64,000 bases of DNA from Achromobacter denitrificans NBRC 15125 (GTDB taxonomy: Bacteria > Pseudomonadota > Gammaproteobacteria > Burkholderiales > Burkholderiaceae_B): NCBI RefSeq assembly GCF_001571365.1, contig NZ_BCTQ01000018.1:60895-124894 (forward strand), given 5' to 3'. The notes under the pieces are model-generated. The model ran no database searches. It was not told where the DNA came from and saw only the letters and a list, made by a program, of their open reading frames with translations. Made by a program: the position numbers and the translations under genes. Shown in pieces: positions 1 through 10,048 of this stretch (the first letter of the stretch is position 1; each line of letters starts with the position of its first letter).

Positions 1-257
1 AGGGCGGGCAGCGGCAGCGAGGCCTGCGTGGGCGCCGGGGCGGCGTCCTTCAGGCGGATGCCGCGGGAGGCGCCGGCCGTGAGCTCGATGGCGCCCTTGC
101 GGGCCAGGGCCTTGAGGTGATCTTCCGCCGCGTTGGGCGACCGGAACCCCAGGGCCTGCGCGATCTCGGCGCGAGTGGGCGGAAACCCGGTGCGCGCGAC
201 GGTCTGCCTGATGAGATCCAGGATTTGTTGTTGGCGATCGGTGAGTTTGCTGGCCAT
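1..257 (-). CDS. lexA: LexA repressor, N-terminal part (runs off the window)
   Basis: SOS-response repressor. Only the first 85 codons are present; the C-terminal autocleavage (Ser/Lys protease) domain lies outside the window. The visible part begins [18 protein letters not shown] and contains the winged-helix DNA-binding region with [15 protein letters not shown] and [19 protein letters not shown], which are near-diagnostic for LexA. The ATG at 257 is chosen because homologues start with this segment. A LexA-type palindrome lies 24 bp upstream (281-296), fitting autoregulation. Very confident of identity; completeness cannot be judged. Confidence 0.95.
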   Translation of the reverse strand, partial: MASKLTDRQQQILDLIRQTVARTGFPPTRAEIAQALGFRSPNAAEDHLKALARKGAIELTAGASRGIRLKDAAPAPTQASLPLPA

Positions 258-280
258 GGCGATGATCCGGTGCTAACGGA

Positions 281-296
281 CTGTACATATATCCAG
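281..296. promoter_or_regulatory. LexA (SOS) box upstream of lexA
   Basis: CTGTACATATATCCAG has the CTG-N10-CAG layout of the proteobacterial LexA operator with an AT-alternating centre. It lies 24 bp upstream of the lexA start codon, so it probably mediates LexA autorepression. Confidence 0.8.
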
Positions 297-387
297 CGCC
301 ATTCTGGGGGACGCAGCGCAAAAAAGCAAGCTTGCGGGGCCAGCCGCGTCGAGGTGGAGGTAACGGCGGCCGGCCGGCGCGCTTCAG

Positions 388-428
388 GCGGGGCGCGCCC
401 CGCGCCGGCGGCCAAGCGTGGCCGCCGG
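388..428. terminator. Two adjacent GC-rich hairpins between lexA and the Bug gene
   Basis: A 16-nt perfect palindrome (388-403) is followed by a 10-bp stem with AGCG loop (arms 405-414 and 419-428). They lie downstream of the minus-strand Bug gene and upstream of lexA. There is no T-run, so they may be factor-dependent terminators or mRNA 3'-end stabilisers. The rest of 258-479 shows nothing gene-like. Confidence 0.4.
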
Positions 429-479
429 ACGGCCGTGCCGTTGCGGCGTCATGGCGCGGCCCGGGCGATGCGCCGCGCG

Positions 480-1445
480 TTATTCCGGCTTGATGCCGGC
501 CGTCTCGATGACGCCGCGCCACTTGCGGGTCTCGGATTCGATGTAGTCTTGCAATTCCTCCGGACGGGTGGCCTTGATCGTGATGGCCTTGTCTTCGAGC
601 TTGCGGACGATGTCGGGCTGGGCCAGCGTTTTCAGCAGGGCGGAGCTCAGCACCGACAGCCGGTCGGCCGGAATGCCGGCCGGGCCCATTACGCTGACCC
701 AGGCGTCCACGCTCATGTTCTTCACGCCCAGTTCCTCGGCGGTGGGCACGTCGGGCAGTTCCTTGATGCGCGTCGTGCTGGTGATGGCCAGCGCCCGCAC
801 CTTGCCCGCTTGCACCAGGCTCAGGGCGGCGGGCAGGTTGTCGAACCCGAGGTCGACGTGGCTGCCCATCAGCGCGGTCAACGCCGGGCCGCTGCCCGAG
901 AAGGGGATGTGCTGCATTTTCGAGCCGGTCAGGATCTTGAAGTACTCGCCGGTCATGTGCGGCGACGTGCCGGCCCCGGGGCTGGAGTAGGACAGCTGCC
1001 GTTGTTTCGCGTCGGCGATCAGCGCGCCCAGGTCGCGGTATTTCGAATCGGCGTTGACCAGCACCAGATTGGTGTAGAAGCCGACCTCGCCGATCATGGT
1101 GAAGCCCTTGATCGGGTCGAAATTCAGTTCCTTGCGCAGCAAGGGGTTGATCACGTTGGTGGCGACGGTGCCCAGGAAGATGGTGTAGCCGTCCGGCTTG
1201 GCGTGCGCGACGGTCGAGGCGCCGATGGTGCCGCCCGCGCCCGCCTTGTTCTCGACCACCACGGGCTGGCCCAGTTCGCGCGAGAGGCCCTCGGCCAGGA
1301 CGCGCGCGACGATGTCGGTCGAGCCGCCCGGCGGAAACCCGACCACGAAGCGAAGGGGCTGGTCCGGAAAGGCCGCGGCGGCGGAGCCGCCCAGCGTGAT
1401 GGCCAGCGCGCCGGCCGTGGCGGCAATCCAGGTCTTGAATTTCAT
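480..1445 (-). CDS. Bug-family (TctC) periplasmic solute-binding protein
   Basis: Periplasmic receptor for a small organic anion (321 aa). An N-terminal signal peptide (MKFKTWIAATAGALAITLGG, then AAA cleavage region) precedes the mature start FPDQPLRFVVGFPPGGSTDI. The PGGSTDIVARVLAEGL and GAGGTIGAS segments are the ligand-binding loops of the Bug/TctC fold. Its ATG overlaps the TGA of the CoA ligase (ATGA), so it is the last gene of a thiolase-ligase-Bug operon and probably captures the acid the ligase activates. No TctA/TctB membrane partners are nearby. The ligand cannot be inferred. Confidence 0.9.
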   Translation of the reverse strand: MKFKTWIAATAGALAITLGGSAAAAFPDQPLRFVVGFPPGGSTDIVARVLAEGLSRELGQPVVVENKAGAGGTIGASTVAHAKPDGYTIFLGTVATNVINPLLRKELNFDPIKGFTMIGEVGFYTNLVLVNADSKYRDLGALIADAKQRQLSYSSPGAGTSPHMTGEYFKILTGSKMQHIPFSGSGPALTALMGSHVDLGFDNLPAALSLVQAGKVRALAITSTTRIKELPDVPTAEELGVKNMSVDAWVSVMGPAGIPADRLSVLSSALLKTLAQPDIVRKLEDKAITIKATRPEELQDYIESETRKWRGVIETAGIKPE

Positions 1446-2971
1446 GATCGATGTTCCTCCTGCTGGCTCGCGTCGCGCAAGTCGTCGATGATTCGCCGCT
1501 TGTCGAGTTTGCCTAGTGTGTTTTTTGGAAAAGACTGCACGATGTGGATGGTTTTGGGCGTCCGCACGGACCCCAACTGCTGCTTGCCGTAATCGATCAG
1601 CGCCTGGGCGCCGACCGAGTCCGGCCGAACTGGAACGACCGCCATTTCGACGCGTTCGCCCCAGTAGTCGTCGGCGACGCCGAACACCACGCATTCGGCG
1701 ATGTCCGGGTGTCGCGCATACGCGTTCTCGACGTCGGAGGGATAGACATTGAAGCCGCCGGTAATGATGACGTCCTTGGAGCGGCCTTTGATGAACAGGA
1801 ACCCGCGCTCGTCGATGAAGCCGATGTCTCCGGTGTGGAACCAGCCGTCTTTCAGGACGGCCGCGGTCTGCTCGGGCATGTTCAGGTAGCCCGACATCAG
1901 CAGGTCGCCGCCGGCGACGATTTCGCCCAGGGTGTTCGGGCTGGCGGTCGGACGGCCGTCTTCGCCGACGACCGCGACCCGCGTCAGGGGGCCGACGCGG
2001 CCCGCGCTGCCGCGATTTTCCGGTTGGGAGCCGGTGGCGCCGTCCATCCCCGCGATGATGACCGGCGCTTCCGTCAGGCCATAGGTCACGCCCAGCACGG
2101 GGCCAAACGCGTCTATCGCCTGCGACAGCAGCGGGGCAGGGCACGGCGCGCCGCCATACAGCAGATTGCGCAGCGCCGGCAGAGAACGGGGCGCGGCGCG
2201 CTGCGCCTGCACCAGCCGCTGGAGCAGCGTGGGAGGCACCCAGGTGGACGTCACCGCGTAGGTGTCCAGCAGGGCATGCAGTTGCTCGGCCGTGGCCTTT
2301 CCGGCGATCACCAGGCAGCCGCCGGCATGCAATACCGGCAGCACGAACGTGCCCGCGCCGTGCGTCATCGGCGGCGCCAGAAGGAAGCGTTCCTTGCTGT
2401 CGAAGCCATAGGCCATGGCCAGGGACGCCACCATGGTGTTGATACAGCGCAGCGACTGCAATACCGCCTTGGGCACGCCCGACGATCCGCCCGTGAACTT
2501 GATGGCGGTCGTCTCGCCCGGATCCGGGTTGCCGCGCGAGGGCGACTGGCCCGCGTATTCACGCGCCAGCGCGTCGGTCTGGAACTCGCGGCTTTCGTCG
2601 TTGCAGATGCGCAGGCCCTGGTAGGACACCAGCAGCGCTTCGTATGCCGCGTCGTGCAACACGATATCGGGCGCGGCCGTCGCCAGCTGGCGGGCGATGT
2701 CCTGTTCAACCACGGTCGGCGTCAGCGGCACCAGCACGCCGCCGCAGGCATAGGTGGCCAGGATGCCCAGCAGCATGGCGTGCGAATTGCCGGCCAGCGT
2801 GGCGATCACCGGACGAGGCTTGCCCGACAGGCGCTGCAGCGCCGCGGCCAGCGCCAGCGCCTGGCCGCGCAACGCTTCGTAGGTGTGGGCGAATCCGCTG
2901 GCCGCGTCGATTGCCGCGATGCGATCCGGGTACCGCATGGCGGCATGCAGGAAGAAATCGATGGGCTGCAT
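1442..2971 (-). CDS. AMP-forming acyl-CoA ligase
   Basis: Acyl-adenylate/CoA ligase of the ANL superfamily (509 aa), forming acyl-CoA from a carboxylic acid, ATP and CoA. Visible motifs: P-loop-like KFTGGSSGVPKAVLQS, VTYGLTEAPV (A5 region), WFHTGDIGFIDERG (A7), KGRSKDVIITGGFNVYPSDVE (hinge, A8) and the C-terminal PKNTLGKLDKRR carrying the catalytic lysine. All core elements look intact. It sits 1 nt after the thiolase stop and overlaps the Bug start by 4 nt, so it is translationally coupled. Close in form to FadD3/FadD13-type medium-size ligases; substrate unknown. Confidence 0.9.
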   Translation of the reverse strand: MQPIDFFLHAAMRYPDRIAAIDAASGFAHTYEALRGQALALAAALQRLSGKPRPVIATLAGNSHAMLLGILATYACGGVLVPLTPTVVEQDIARQLATAAPDIVLHDAAYEALLVSYQGLRICNDESREFQTDALAREYAGQSPSRGNPDPGETTAIKFTGGSSGVPKAVLQSLRCINTMVASLAMAYGFDSKERFLLAPPMTHGAGTFVLPVLHAGGCLVIAGKATAEQLHALLDTYAVTSTWVPPTLLQRLVQAQRAAPRSLPALRNLLYGGAPCPAPLLSQAIDAFGPVLGVTYGLTEAPVIIAGMDGATGSQPENRGSAGRVGPLTRVAVVGEDGRPTASPNTLGEIVAGGDLLMSGYLNMPEQTAAVLKDGWFHTGDIGFIDERGFLFIKGRSKDVIITGGFNVYPSDVENAYARHPDIAECVVFGVADDYWGERVEMAVVPVRPDSVGAQALIDYGKQQLGSVRTPKTIHIVQSFPKNTLGKLDKRRIIDDLRDASQQEEHRS

Positions 2972-2972
2972 G

Positions 2973-4220
2973 CTAGAGCCTGTTGCTGAGCACCGTGACC
3001 ACGGCCGCGGCGTCCTCGTAGTGCAGGAAGCCGCCGCCGTTTTCGGCCACCGCGGTGCGGGCGCCCTGGACCTGGCGCGCGCCGGCTTCATGGCGCAGTT
3101 GCGTAACGAGTTCGTGGATCTGCACCAGGCCCGTCGCGGCGATCGGATGCCCCTTGGACACCAGGCCGCCCGATACGTTGACGGGGGTGATGCCGCCGAG
3201 GCTGGTCGCGCCGCTTTCGGTGTAGGGGCCGCCCTGGCCGCGGGCGCAAAGGCCCAGGTTTTCGATCTGCAGCAGTTCCGCGAAGCTGGAGGCGTCGTGC
3301 ACTTCGGCCACGTCGATATCCTGCGGCGTGATCTCGGCCATGGCGTAGGCGCGCTTGGCGGCCAGGTGCACGCAGTGCCGGTCCATGTCGGCAATGTCGC
3401 GGATCACGGTGCTGGCCGCGCCGATGCCCGCGACCCGGATGGCCCGCTGCCGGCGCGCGTCGGACAAGGCGCGGCCGCTGGAGAGCACGACGGCCGAAGC
3501 GCCGTCGGAAATCGGCGCGCACATGGCGCGCGTCAACGGCCAGGCGATCTCGGGAGTGGCAAGCACCTCGTCGATGGACATGTCGTTCTGGTACTGGGCC
3601 AGCGGGTTCATGGTCGAGTGCGCGTGGTTCTTGGCTGCCGCGCTGGCGATCTGCCGTTGCGTGGTGCCGTAGGTGCGCATGTGCTGGCGCGCCATCGCCG
3701 CATAAATGTCCATGAAGAAGCTCTGCGTATTCCAGGCGCCGGGAGAGTTCAGCCGCTCGCGGATGGCGGGGTCGGTCTCCTGCTGGCAGAAGAAGTCCCA
3801 GGTCTGGCGCAGCAGATGGATGTCGGTGCCGCCGAAGAAGGCGTTCATCATCTCCGTCTTCTTGTCCGGATAGAACATCTTCTCCGCGCCGACCACCAGC
3901 ACCGTATCGAACATGCCCGATTCGATCGCCAGGCAGGCATTGAACAAGCCGGAACTGCTGCTGGCGCAGGCATTCTCGATGTTGAAGACGGGGATGCCGC
4001 TCACCCCCATCGCGTTCAGCGCGCATTGGCCGCGGATCGAATTCTGTTTTTCCATCTGGCCCTGGCGCACGTTGGAGAACCAGGCCGCCTGCATGTCTTC
4101 CAGGCCATGGCCGCTGTCGGCCAGCGCATTGTTGACGGCCTGTTCGGTCAGTTGCTTGACGGAGAGATCCGGGTGGCGGCCCAGCGGAGTGTGGGCGATG
4201 CCGGTGATGTAGACGTTCAT
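2973..4220 (-). CDS. SCP2-type thiolase (lipid-transfer/thiolase family)
   Basis: Thiolase-fold protein of 415 aa, first gene of the ligase/Bug operon. The nucleophilic Cys lies in NACASSSSGLFNACLAI. EVHDASSFAELL replaces the usual NEAF motif, as in SCP2-type thiolases (HDCF type), and GGLVSKGHPIAATG gives the active-site His. The second Cys of classical thiolases is not present; the matching region reads NGGGFLHYED. This places it among SCP2/nonspecific lipid-transfer thiolases that cleave 3-ketoacyl-CoAs with branched, cyclic or steroid-like side chains. Divergent from an IclR gene, its likely regulator. Confidence 0.87.
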   Translation of the reverse strand: MNVYITGIAHTPLGRHPDLSVKQLTEQAVNNALADSGHGLEDMQAAWFSNVRQGQMEKQNSIRGQCALNAMGVSGIPVFNIENACASSSSGLFNACLAIESGMFDTVLVVGAEKMFYPDKKTEMMNAFFGGTDIHLLRQTWDFFCQQETDPAIRERLNSPGAWNTQSFFMDIYAAMARQHMRTYGTTQRQIASAAAKNHAHSTMNPLAQYQNDMSIDEVLATPEIAWPLTRAMCAPISDGASAVVLSSGRALSDARRQRAIRVAGIGAASTVIRDIADMDRHCVHLAAKRAYAMAEITPQDIDVAEVHDASSFAELLQIENLGLCARGQGGPYTESGATSLGGITPVNVSGGLVSKGHPIAATGLVQIHELVTQLRHEAGARQVQGARTAVAENGGGFLHYEDAAAVVTVLSNRL

Positions 4221-4310
4221 GGTAGGTGTAGGCAGCGGGTCGATGAGTGGCTCTATTCTGCGTGGCCGGCCGATCCGGATTAACCCCTGCTTACCCGTGA
4301 AAAAGAGGAT

Positions 4311-4333
4311 AAAGTTCCGGCATATGAAACTTT
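4311..4333. promoter_or_regulatory. Candidate IclR operator in the divergent promoter region
   Basis: Inverted repeat AAAGTT (4311-4316) and AACTTT (4328-4333) with an 11-bp spacer, in the 123-bp space between the thiolase and IclR start codons. Position and AT-rich character fit an IclR-family site, but the arms are short. Confidence 0.3.
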
Positions 4334-4343
4334 TCCGCCCGCG

Positions 4344-5105
4344 ATGGGCCCCGATGATATGACGCAATCCTCCAGCATCCAGAAGGCGCTGCGAGTGCTC
4401 AAGACCGTGCAGCGCCATCACGAAGAAGGCCTGCGGCTCACGGACGTCTGCCAGGAGCAGGGCCTGGAAAAGCCGACGGCGCTGCGTCTGTTGCGCGAAC
4501 TGCAGGCGCAGGGGCTGGTGGCCCGCGACGCGCGCAGCAAGAAGTACTACCTGGGCGACTACTGCCGGAAGCTGGGGGAGTCGCTGGCCGCGCAGTCCTC
4601 GCTGTCCGTGCGCTACGCGCCTTTGCTGCGCCGTATCTCCGACCGCACCGAAGACGCCAGCTTCCTGGTGATCCTGCAAGACCTGGACACCCTCTGCATC
4701 GGCCGGGAAGTGGGCGCCTATCCGATCCAGGCGCTGGCCATTCCGGTGGGCAATCGGCAGCCCATCGGCGTGGGCGCGGGCGGCCTGGCCATGCTGGCGA
4801 GCTTCGACGACGACGTCACGGAGCATTACCTCAAGGTCAACAGGGCCCGCTTCCTCAAGTACAAGTCGCTCACGCTGGAGCAGCTGCGCATGCGCATCGC
4901 CCGCGCGCGCAAGCGCGGCTACGCCGTGATAGGCAGCCACGCGGTCAGCAAAGTGACCGGCGTGGGCGTGACGCTGAAGAACAAGGAAGGCGACGTGCTG
5001 GGCGGCATCAGCGTCGCGGCGCTGGACAACCGCATGACGCAAAAGCGCCAGGAAGCCGTGGCCCAGATCATCCGCGAAGAGATGAACCGGTTCCTGGACA
5101 AGTAA
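4344..5105 (+). CDS. IclR-family transcriptional regulator
   Basis: Winged-helix repressor/activator (253 aa from ATG 4344; the internal ATG at 4359, MTQSSSIQKALRVL, is an equally plausible start). The N-terminal HTH runs through LTDVCQEQGLEKPTALRLLRELQAQGLV, followed by the IclR effector domain (RYAPLLRRISDRTEDASFLV, VGAGGLAML, ISVAALDNRM). Divergent from the thiolase/ligase/Bug operon, so the likely role is control of that pathway by its acid or CoA-ester intermediate. Followed by two back-to-back hairpins that separate it from tyrB. Confidence 0.92.
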   Translation: MGPDDMTQSSSIQKALRVLKTVQRHHEEGLRLTDVCQEQGLEKPTALRLLRELQAQGLVARDARSKKYYLGDYCRKLGESLAAQSSLSVRYAPLLRRISDRTEDASFLVILQDLDTLCIGREVGAYPIQALAIPVGNRQPIGVGAGGLAMLASFDDDVTEHYLKVNRARFLKYKSLTLEQLRMRIARARKRGYAVIGSHAVSKVTGVGVTLKNKEGDVLGGISVAALDNRMTQKRQEAVAQIIREEMNRFLDK

Positions 5106-5123
5106 GAGCGCCGCGCGAATGAA

Positions 5124-5145
5124 AACGGGACCCGAAGGTCCCGTT
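5124..5145. terminator. Hairpin terminator between IclR and tyrB genes
   Basis: AACGGGACC, CGAA tetraloop, GGTCCCGTT: a perfect 9-bp stem 19 nt after the IclR stop. The genes converge, so it may act in either direction. No long T-run on either strand. Confidence 0.6.
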
Positions 5146-5152
5146 CCTGGTG

Positions 5153-5172
5153 GCGGGCCCCTGTGGGCCCGC
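5153..5172. terminator. Second hairpin of the convergent terminator pair
   Basis: GCGGGCCC, CTGT loop, GGGCCCGC: a perfect 8-bp stem only 14 nt before the end of the converging aminotransferase gene. It probably ends the minus-strand transcript. Confidence 0.5.
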
Positions 5173-5185
5173 GCGCGGCCGTTGC

Positions 5186-6385
5186 TTACAGCACGGCCGC
5201 GATGCTCGCGGCCACCTTGTCGATGTTGCCGCTGTTCAGGGCGGCGACGCAGATGCGGCCGCTGGAGACGGCGTACACGCCGTGCTCTTCACGCAGGCGA
5301 TCCACTTGCGCGGAGGTCAGGCCCGAGTACGAGAACATGCCGCGCTGGCGCAGCACGAAGCTGAAGTCCTGCTTGGCGCCGTGTTCCTTGATCTTCTCGA
5401 CCAGCTGCTTGCGCATCAGGCGGATGCGGTCGCGCATGCCGGCCAGTTCCTCTTCCCACATGGCGAAGAGTTCGGGCGAGTTCAGGACCGTCGACACCAC
5501 CGTGCCGCCGTGCGTGGGCGGGTTGGAGTAGTTGGTGCGGATCACGCGCTTGAGCTGGCTCAGCACGCGGGCGGCTTCGTCCTTGCTGCCAGCCACGACC
5601 GTCAGGGCGCCGACGCGCTCGCCGTACAGCGAGAACGACTTCGAGAACGAGGAGCTGATGAACATGGTCAGGTCCAGGTCGGCGAACATGCGCACGACCG
5701 CGGCGTCTTCCGTCAGGCTGTCGCCGAAACCCTGATAGGCGATGTCCAGGAACGGGACCAGGTTGTTTTCCTTGACCACGGCGGCGATCTGCTTCCACTG
5801 GTCGAGCGTGGGGTCGACGCCGGTGGGGTTGTGGCAGCACGCGTGCAGCACGACCACCGTCTTGGCCGGCGCGGCCTTCAGGTCCGCCAGCATGGCGTCG
5901 AAGTCCAGGCCGCGGGTGGCGGCGTCGTAATAGGCATAGGTGCCGACTTCGAAGCCGGCGCGCTCGAACAGCGCGCGGTGGTTTTCCCAGCTGGGGTTGC
6001 TGATCAGCACCTTGGAGCCGGGGAGCAGCTGGTGCAGGAAGTCGGCGCCGATCTTCAGCGCGCCGGTGCCGCCCAGGGCCTGGGTGGTCAGGACGCGGCC
6101 GGCGGCGGCCAGCGTGGAATCCTTGCCCAGCAGCAGGGCTTGCGCGCCGGCGTTGTAGCCGGCGATGCCTTCGATCGGCAGGTAGCCGCGGGCGGCGGCC
6201 GCCTCAAGGCGGGCGCTTTCCGCTTTGCGGACTGCGGCCAGCAGGGGGATGCGGCCCTGATCGTCGTAGTACACGCCCACGCCCAGATTGACTTTACCGG
6301 GACGCGTATCGGCGTTGTATTGTTCGTTCAGGCCAAGAATAGGGTCGCGCGGCGCGAGTTCGACGGAATCGAAAAGGGTGCTCAT
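5186..6385 (-). CDS. tyrB: Aromatic/aspartate aminotransferase (TyrB type)
   Basis: PLP-dependent class I aminotransferase (399 aa) exchanging amino groups between aspartate or aromatic amino acids and 2-oxoglutarate. The protein starts [20 protein letters not shown] and has [13 protein letters not shown], the PLP lysine in [18 protein letters not shown] (closer to TyrB than AspC in this motif) and the arginine-containing C-terminal region [18 protein letters not shown]. Length is normal for the family. Its start is 75 bp from uvrB on the other strand, so the two share a short divergent promoter region. The TyrB versus AspC distinction is inference from one motif. Confidence 0.9.
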   Translation of the reverse strand: MSTLFDSVELAPRDPILGLNEQYNADTRPGKVNLGVGVYYDDQGRIPLLAAVRKAESARLEAAAARGYLPIEGIAGYNAGAQALLLGKDSTLAAAGRVLTTQALGGTGALKIGADFLHQLLPGSKVLISNPSWENHRALFERAGFEVGTYAYYDAATRGLDFDAMLADLKAAPAKTVVVLHACCHNPTGVDPTLDQWKQIAAVVKENNLVPFLDIAYQGFGDSLTEDAAVVRMFADLDLTMFISSSFSKSFSLYGERVGALTVVAGSKDEAARVLSQLKRVIRTNYSNPPTHGGTVVSTVLNSPELFAMWEEELAGMRDRIRLMRKQLVEKIKEHGAKQDFSFVLRQRGMFSYSGLTSAQVDRLREEHGVYAVSSGRICVAALNSGNIDKVAASIAAVL

Positions 6386-6460
6386 GGGAGTCTGGTGAGG
6401 TGGGTGGACGCAGTACGGAGTGCTGTGGATAATGGGGGGTTTACCCTGGAACAGTCTAGC

Positions 6461-8557
<2,097 letters not shown>

Positions 8558-8602
8558 GGAAAAGGCCGTTTCCTGGTGTGTCTTTATGCTGACACCAAGC
8601 TG

Positions 8603-8655
8603 AATCGCCCGGAAATCTGCTGCGCTGCAATTGCGCTGTCGCAATCCGGGCGATT
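8603..8655. repeat. Structured inverted repeat downstream of uvrB
   Basis: AATCGCCCGGA (8603-8613) and TCCGGGCGATT (8645-8655) form a perfect 11-bp stem. Inside it TTGCG-CTGT-CGCAA (8631-8644) makes a second hairpin abutting the 3' arm. There is no T-run. It lies 45 nt after uvrB in a 249-bp gap and could be a uvrB 3'-end structure, a protein site or a small RNA. Confidence 0.5.
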
Positions 8656-8703
8656 ATCCAGATGCGAACCTCAAGCATAATCTCCGAAATGCCATGCAAA
8701 TCA

Positions 8704-8725
8704 TTGAAATGTATGGATATTTCAA
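8704..8725. promoter_or_regulatory. Inverted repeat upstream of the LMW phosphatase gene
   Basis: TTGAAAT (8704-8710) and ATTTCAA (8719-8725), perfect 7-bp arms with an 8-bp spacer, in AT-richer sequence about 80 bp before the phosphatase start. Operator-like; the binding protein is unknown. Confidence 0.3.
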
Positions 8726-8806
8726 GGGGACATATTTGCATCGGGCCAATTGCGCGAACGCAAAAAAAGCTTGCCTTATCTCGGGTTTTCCCGCACACTT
8801 ACTTCC

Positions 8807-9298
8807 ATGATGACCAAGGTACTTTTCGTTTGCATGGGCAATATCTGTCGCTCGCCGAGCGCAGAGGGCGTGTTTCGCCATTTGGTGAACGACGCGGGTT
8901 TGAGCGATGTGGTTCGCATCGACTCCGCGGGCACGCACGCGTTTCACATCGGCGAGGCGCCTGATGCCCGGGCGCAGGCCGCAGCGCGCAAGCGCGGCTA
9001 CGAGATCACGCACTGTGAAGCGCGTCAGGTCACCGCGGAGGATTTCCGCGATTTCGACCTGATCCTCGCCATGGACTGGGACAATCTGTCCGCCATGCAG
9101 CAGCAGTGCCCCAAGGCCTACCAGCACAAGCTGATGCTGCTGATGCGCTTCGCCAACGAGTTCGAGGAGGCCACCGTGCCCGATCCGTACTATGGCGGCG
9201 CCGATGGTTTCGGCAAAGTGCTCGACTATCTCGAAGATGCCTGTCAGGGCGTGCTCGAACTGGTGCGCAAGCGCGCCACCCAGTACCAGGCAGCCTGA
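8807..9298 (+). CDS. Low-molecular-weight protein tyrosine phosphatase
   Basis: Cytoplasmic phosphotyrosine phosphatase or arsenate-reductase-fold enzyme (163 aa). The P-loop VCMGNICRSP fits the CX5R signature near the N terminus, and the general-acid motif DPYYGG (family DPY) lies near the C terminus. Start chosen at the tandem ATG ATG (8807/8810) directly before KVLFVCMGN; the upstream in-frame stretch is not conserved in character. It precedes the isc operon but is separated from it by a strong intrinsic terminator, so it is its own unit. Physiological substrate unknown. Confidence 0.92.
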   Translation: MMTKVLFVCMGNICRSPSAEGVFRHLVNDAGLSDVVRIDSAGTHAFHIGEAPDARAQAAARKRGYEITHCEARQVTAEDFRDFDLILAMDWDNLSAMQQQCPKAYQHKLMLLMRFANEFEEATVPDPYYGGADGFGKVLDYLEDACQGVLELVRKRATQYQAA

Positions 9299-9351
9299 TA
9301 CGCCGTTGGGGGGGAGCTGCCGATCGGCGGTTCCCGAGGGTGCCTGGCCAG

Positions 9352-9378
9352 AAAAACCGCGCGAATGCGCGGTTTTTT
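9352..9378 (+). terminator. Intrinsic terminator after the LMW phosphatase
   Basis: ACCGCGC, GAAT loop, GCGCGGT followed by a T6 run, and preceded by A5 that can extend the stem. Classic Rho-independent terminator separating the phosphatase from the isc promoter. Confidence 0.92.
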
Positions 9379-9415
9379 CTAGCCGGGAGCCATACCAAAT
9401 TAGTCGGGAATAGGC

Positions 9416-9441
9416 TATACTTGAGCCAATTACTCGGGTAT
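9416..9441 (+). promoter_or_regulatory. isc promoter -10 with type 1 IscR-binding site
   Basis: TATACT at 9416-9421 is a good -10 hexamer. Overlapping it, 9417-9441 matches the type 1 IscR consensus (ATASYYGACTRWWWYAGTCRRSTAT) at 21 of 25 positions by hand alignment. A further right-half-like motif (TAGTCGGGAAT, 9401-9411) lies upstream. The arrangement fits repression of the isc operon by [2Fe-2S]-IscR. Confidence 0.8.
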
Positions 9442-9490
9442 TGGCCGCTGGATTCGCTGGCGGTCATTGCCGAATCACAGGGAACCTACC

Positions 9491-10030
9491 ATGCGGCTAA
9501 CTACCAAAGGGCGTTTCGCCGTGACTGCCATGATCGACCTGGCTATGCGGCAGCATAGCGGCCCGGTCACTCTTGCGGCCATCAGCCAGCGTCAGAATAT
9601 CTCGTTGTCCTATCTGGAACAGCTGTTCGGGAAACTGCGTCGCCATGAACTCGTGGATAGCGTGCGCGGCCCCGGCGGCGGCTATTCGCTCGCCCGGCTG
9701 GCGCGCAACGTCACGGTCGCGGACATCATCTTCGCTGTCGACGAACCGCTGGACGCCACCAGCTGCGGCGGCAAGCGGGACTGTACGAGCGGCAATGACG
9801 GCAAGCCCGGCAAGTGCATGACGCACGAGCTCTGGGCAACCCTGAATCGCAAGATGGTCGATTACCTGGATTCGGTGTCCCTGCAAGATCTGGTGGATCA
9901 GCAGCGCGTGCGCCAATTGCAGGAAGCCAACAATCAAGCCCAGGCCTGCGCGGTGCGCGTGAACAGGGTGGGCGGCGCCAATGCCGCCAACGCCCCGACC
10001 GCGACCGTCGCCGCCAATGCCACCGTATAA
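9491..10030 (+). CDS. iscR: Fe-S cluster-sensing regulator IscR (Rrf2 family)
   Basis: Rrf2-family winged-helix regulator (179 aa) that represses isc when it carries a [2Fe-2S] cluster. N-terminal MRLTTKGRFAVTAMIDLA and recognition region SLSYLEQLFGKLRRHELV are typical. Cluster ligands are Cys92, Cys98, Cys109 and probably His112. The spacing between the second and third Cys is ten residues, five more than in E. coli IscR. The C-terminal tail is Ala/Asn-rich. Start at ATG 9491 matches family N termini; an upstream in-frame ATG at 9467 would add a non-conserved peptide. Confidence 0.96.
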   Translation: MRLTTKGRFAVTAMIDLAMRQHSGPVTLAAISQRQNISLSYLEQLFGKLRRHELVDSVRGPGGGYSLARLARNVTVADIIFAVDEPLDATSCGGKRDCTSGNDGKPGKCMTHELWATLNRKMVDYLDSVSLQDLVDQQRVRQLQEANNQAQACAVRVNRVGGANAANAPTATVAANATV

Positions 10031-10048
10031 GCAGTAGGAGTTGTAGAA

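Noticed and set aside
5150..6460. In-frame upstream extension of uvrB by about 437 codons
   Set aside because: It overlaps tyrB antisense, has low-complexity translation and no homology character; uvrB starts at 6461.
6386..6460. Possible LexA box upstream of uvrB
   Set aside because: No CTG-N10-CAG spacing is found; the nearest CTG and CAG triplets are wrongly spaced.
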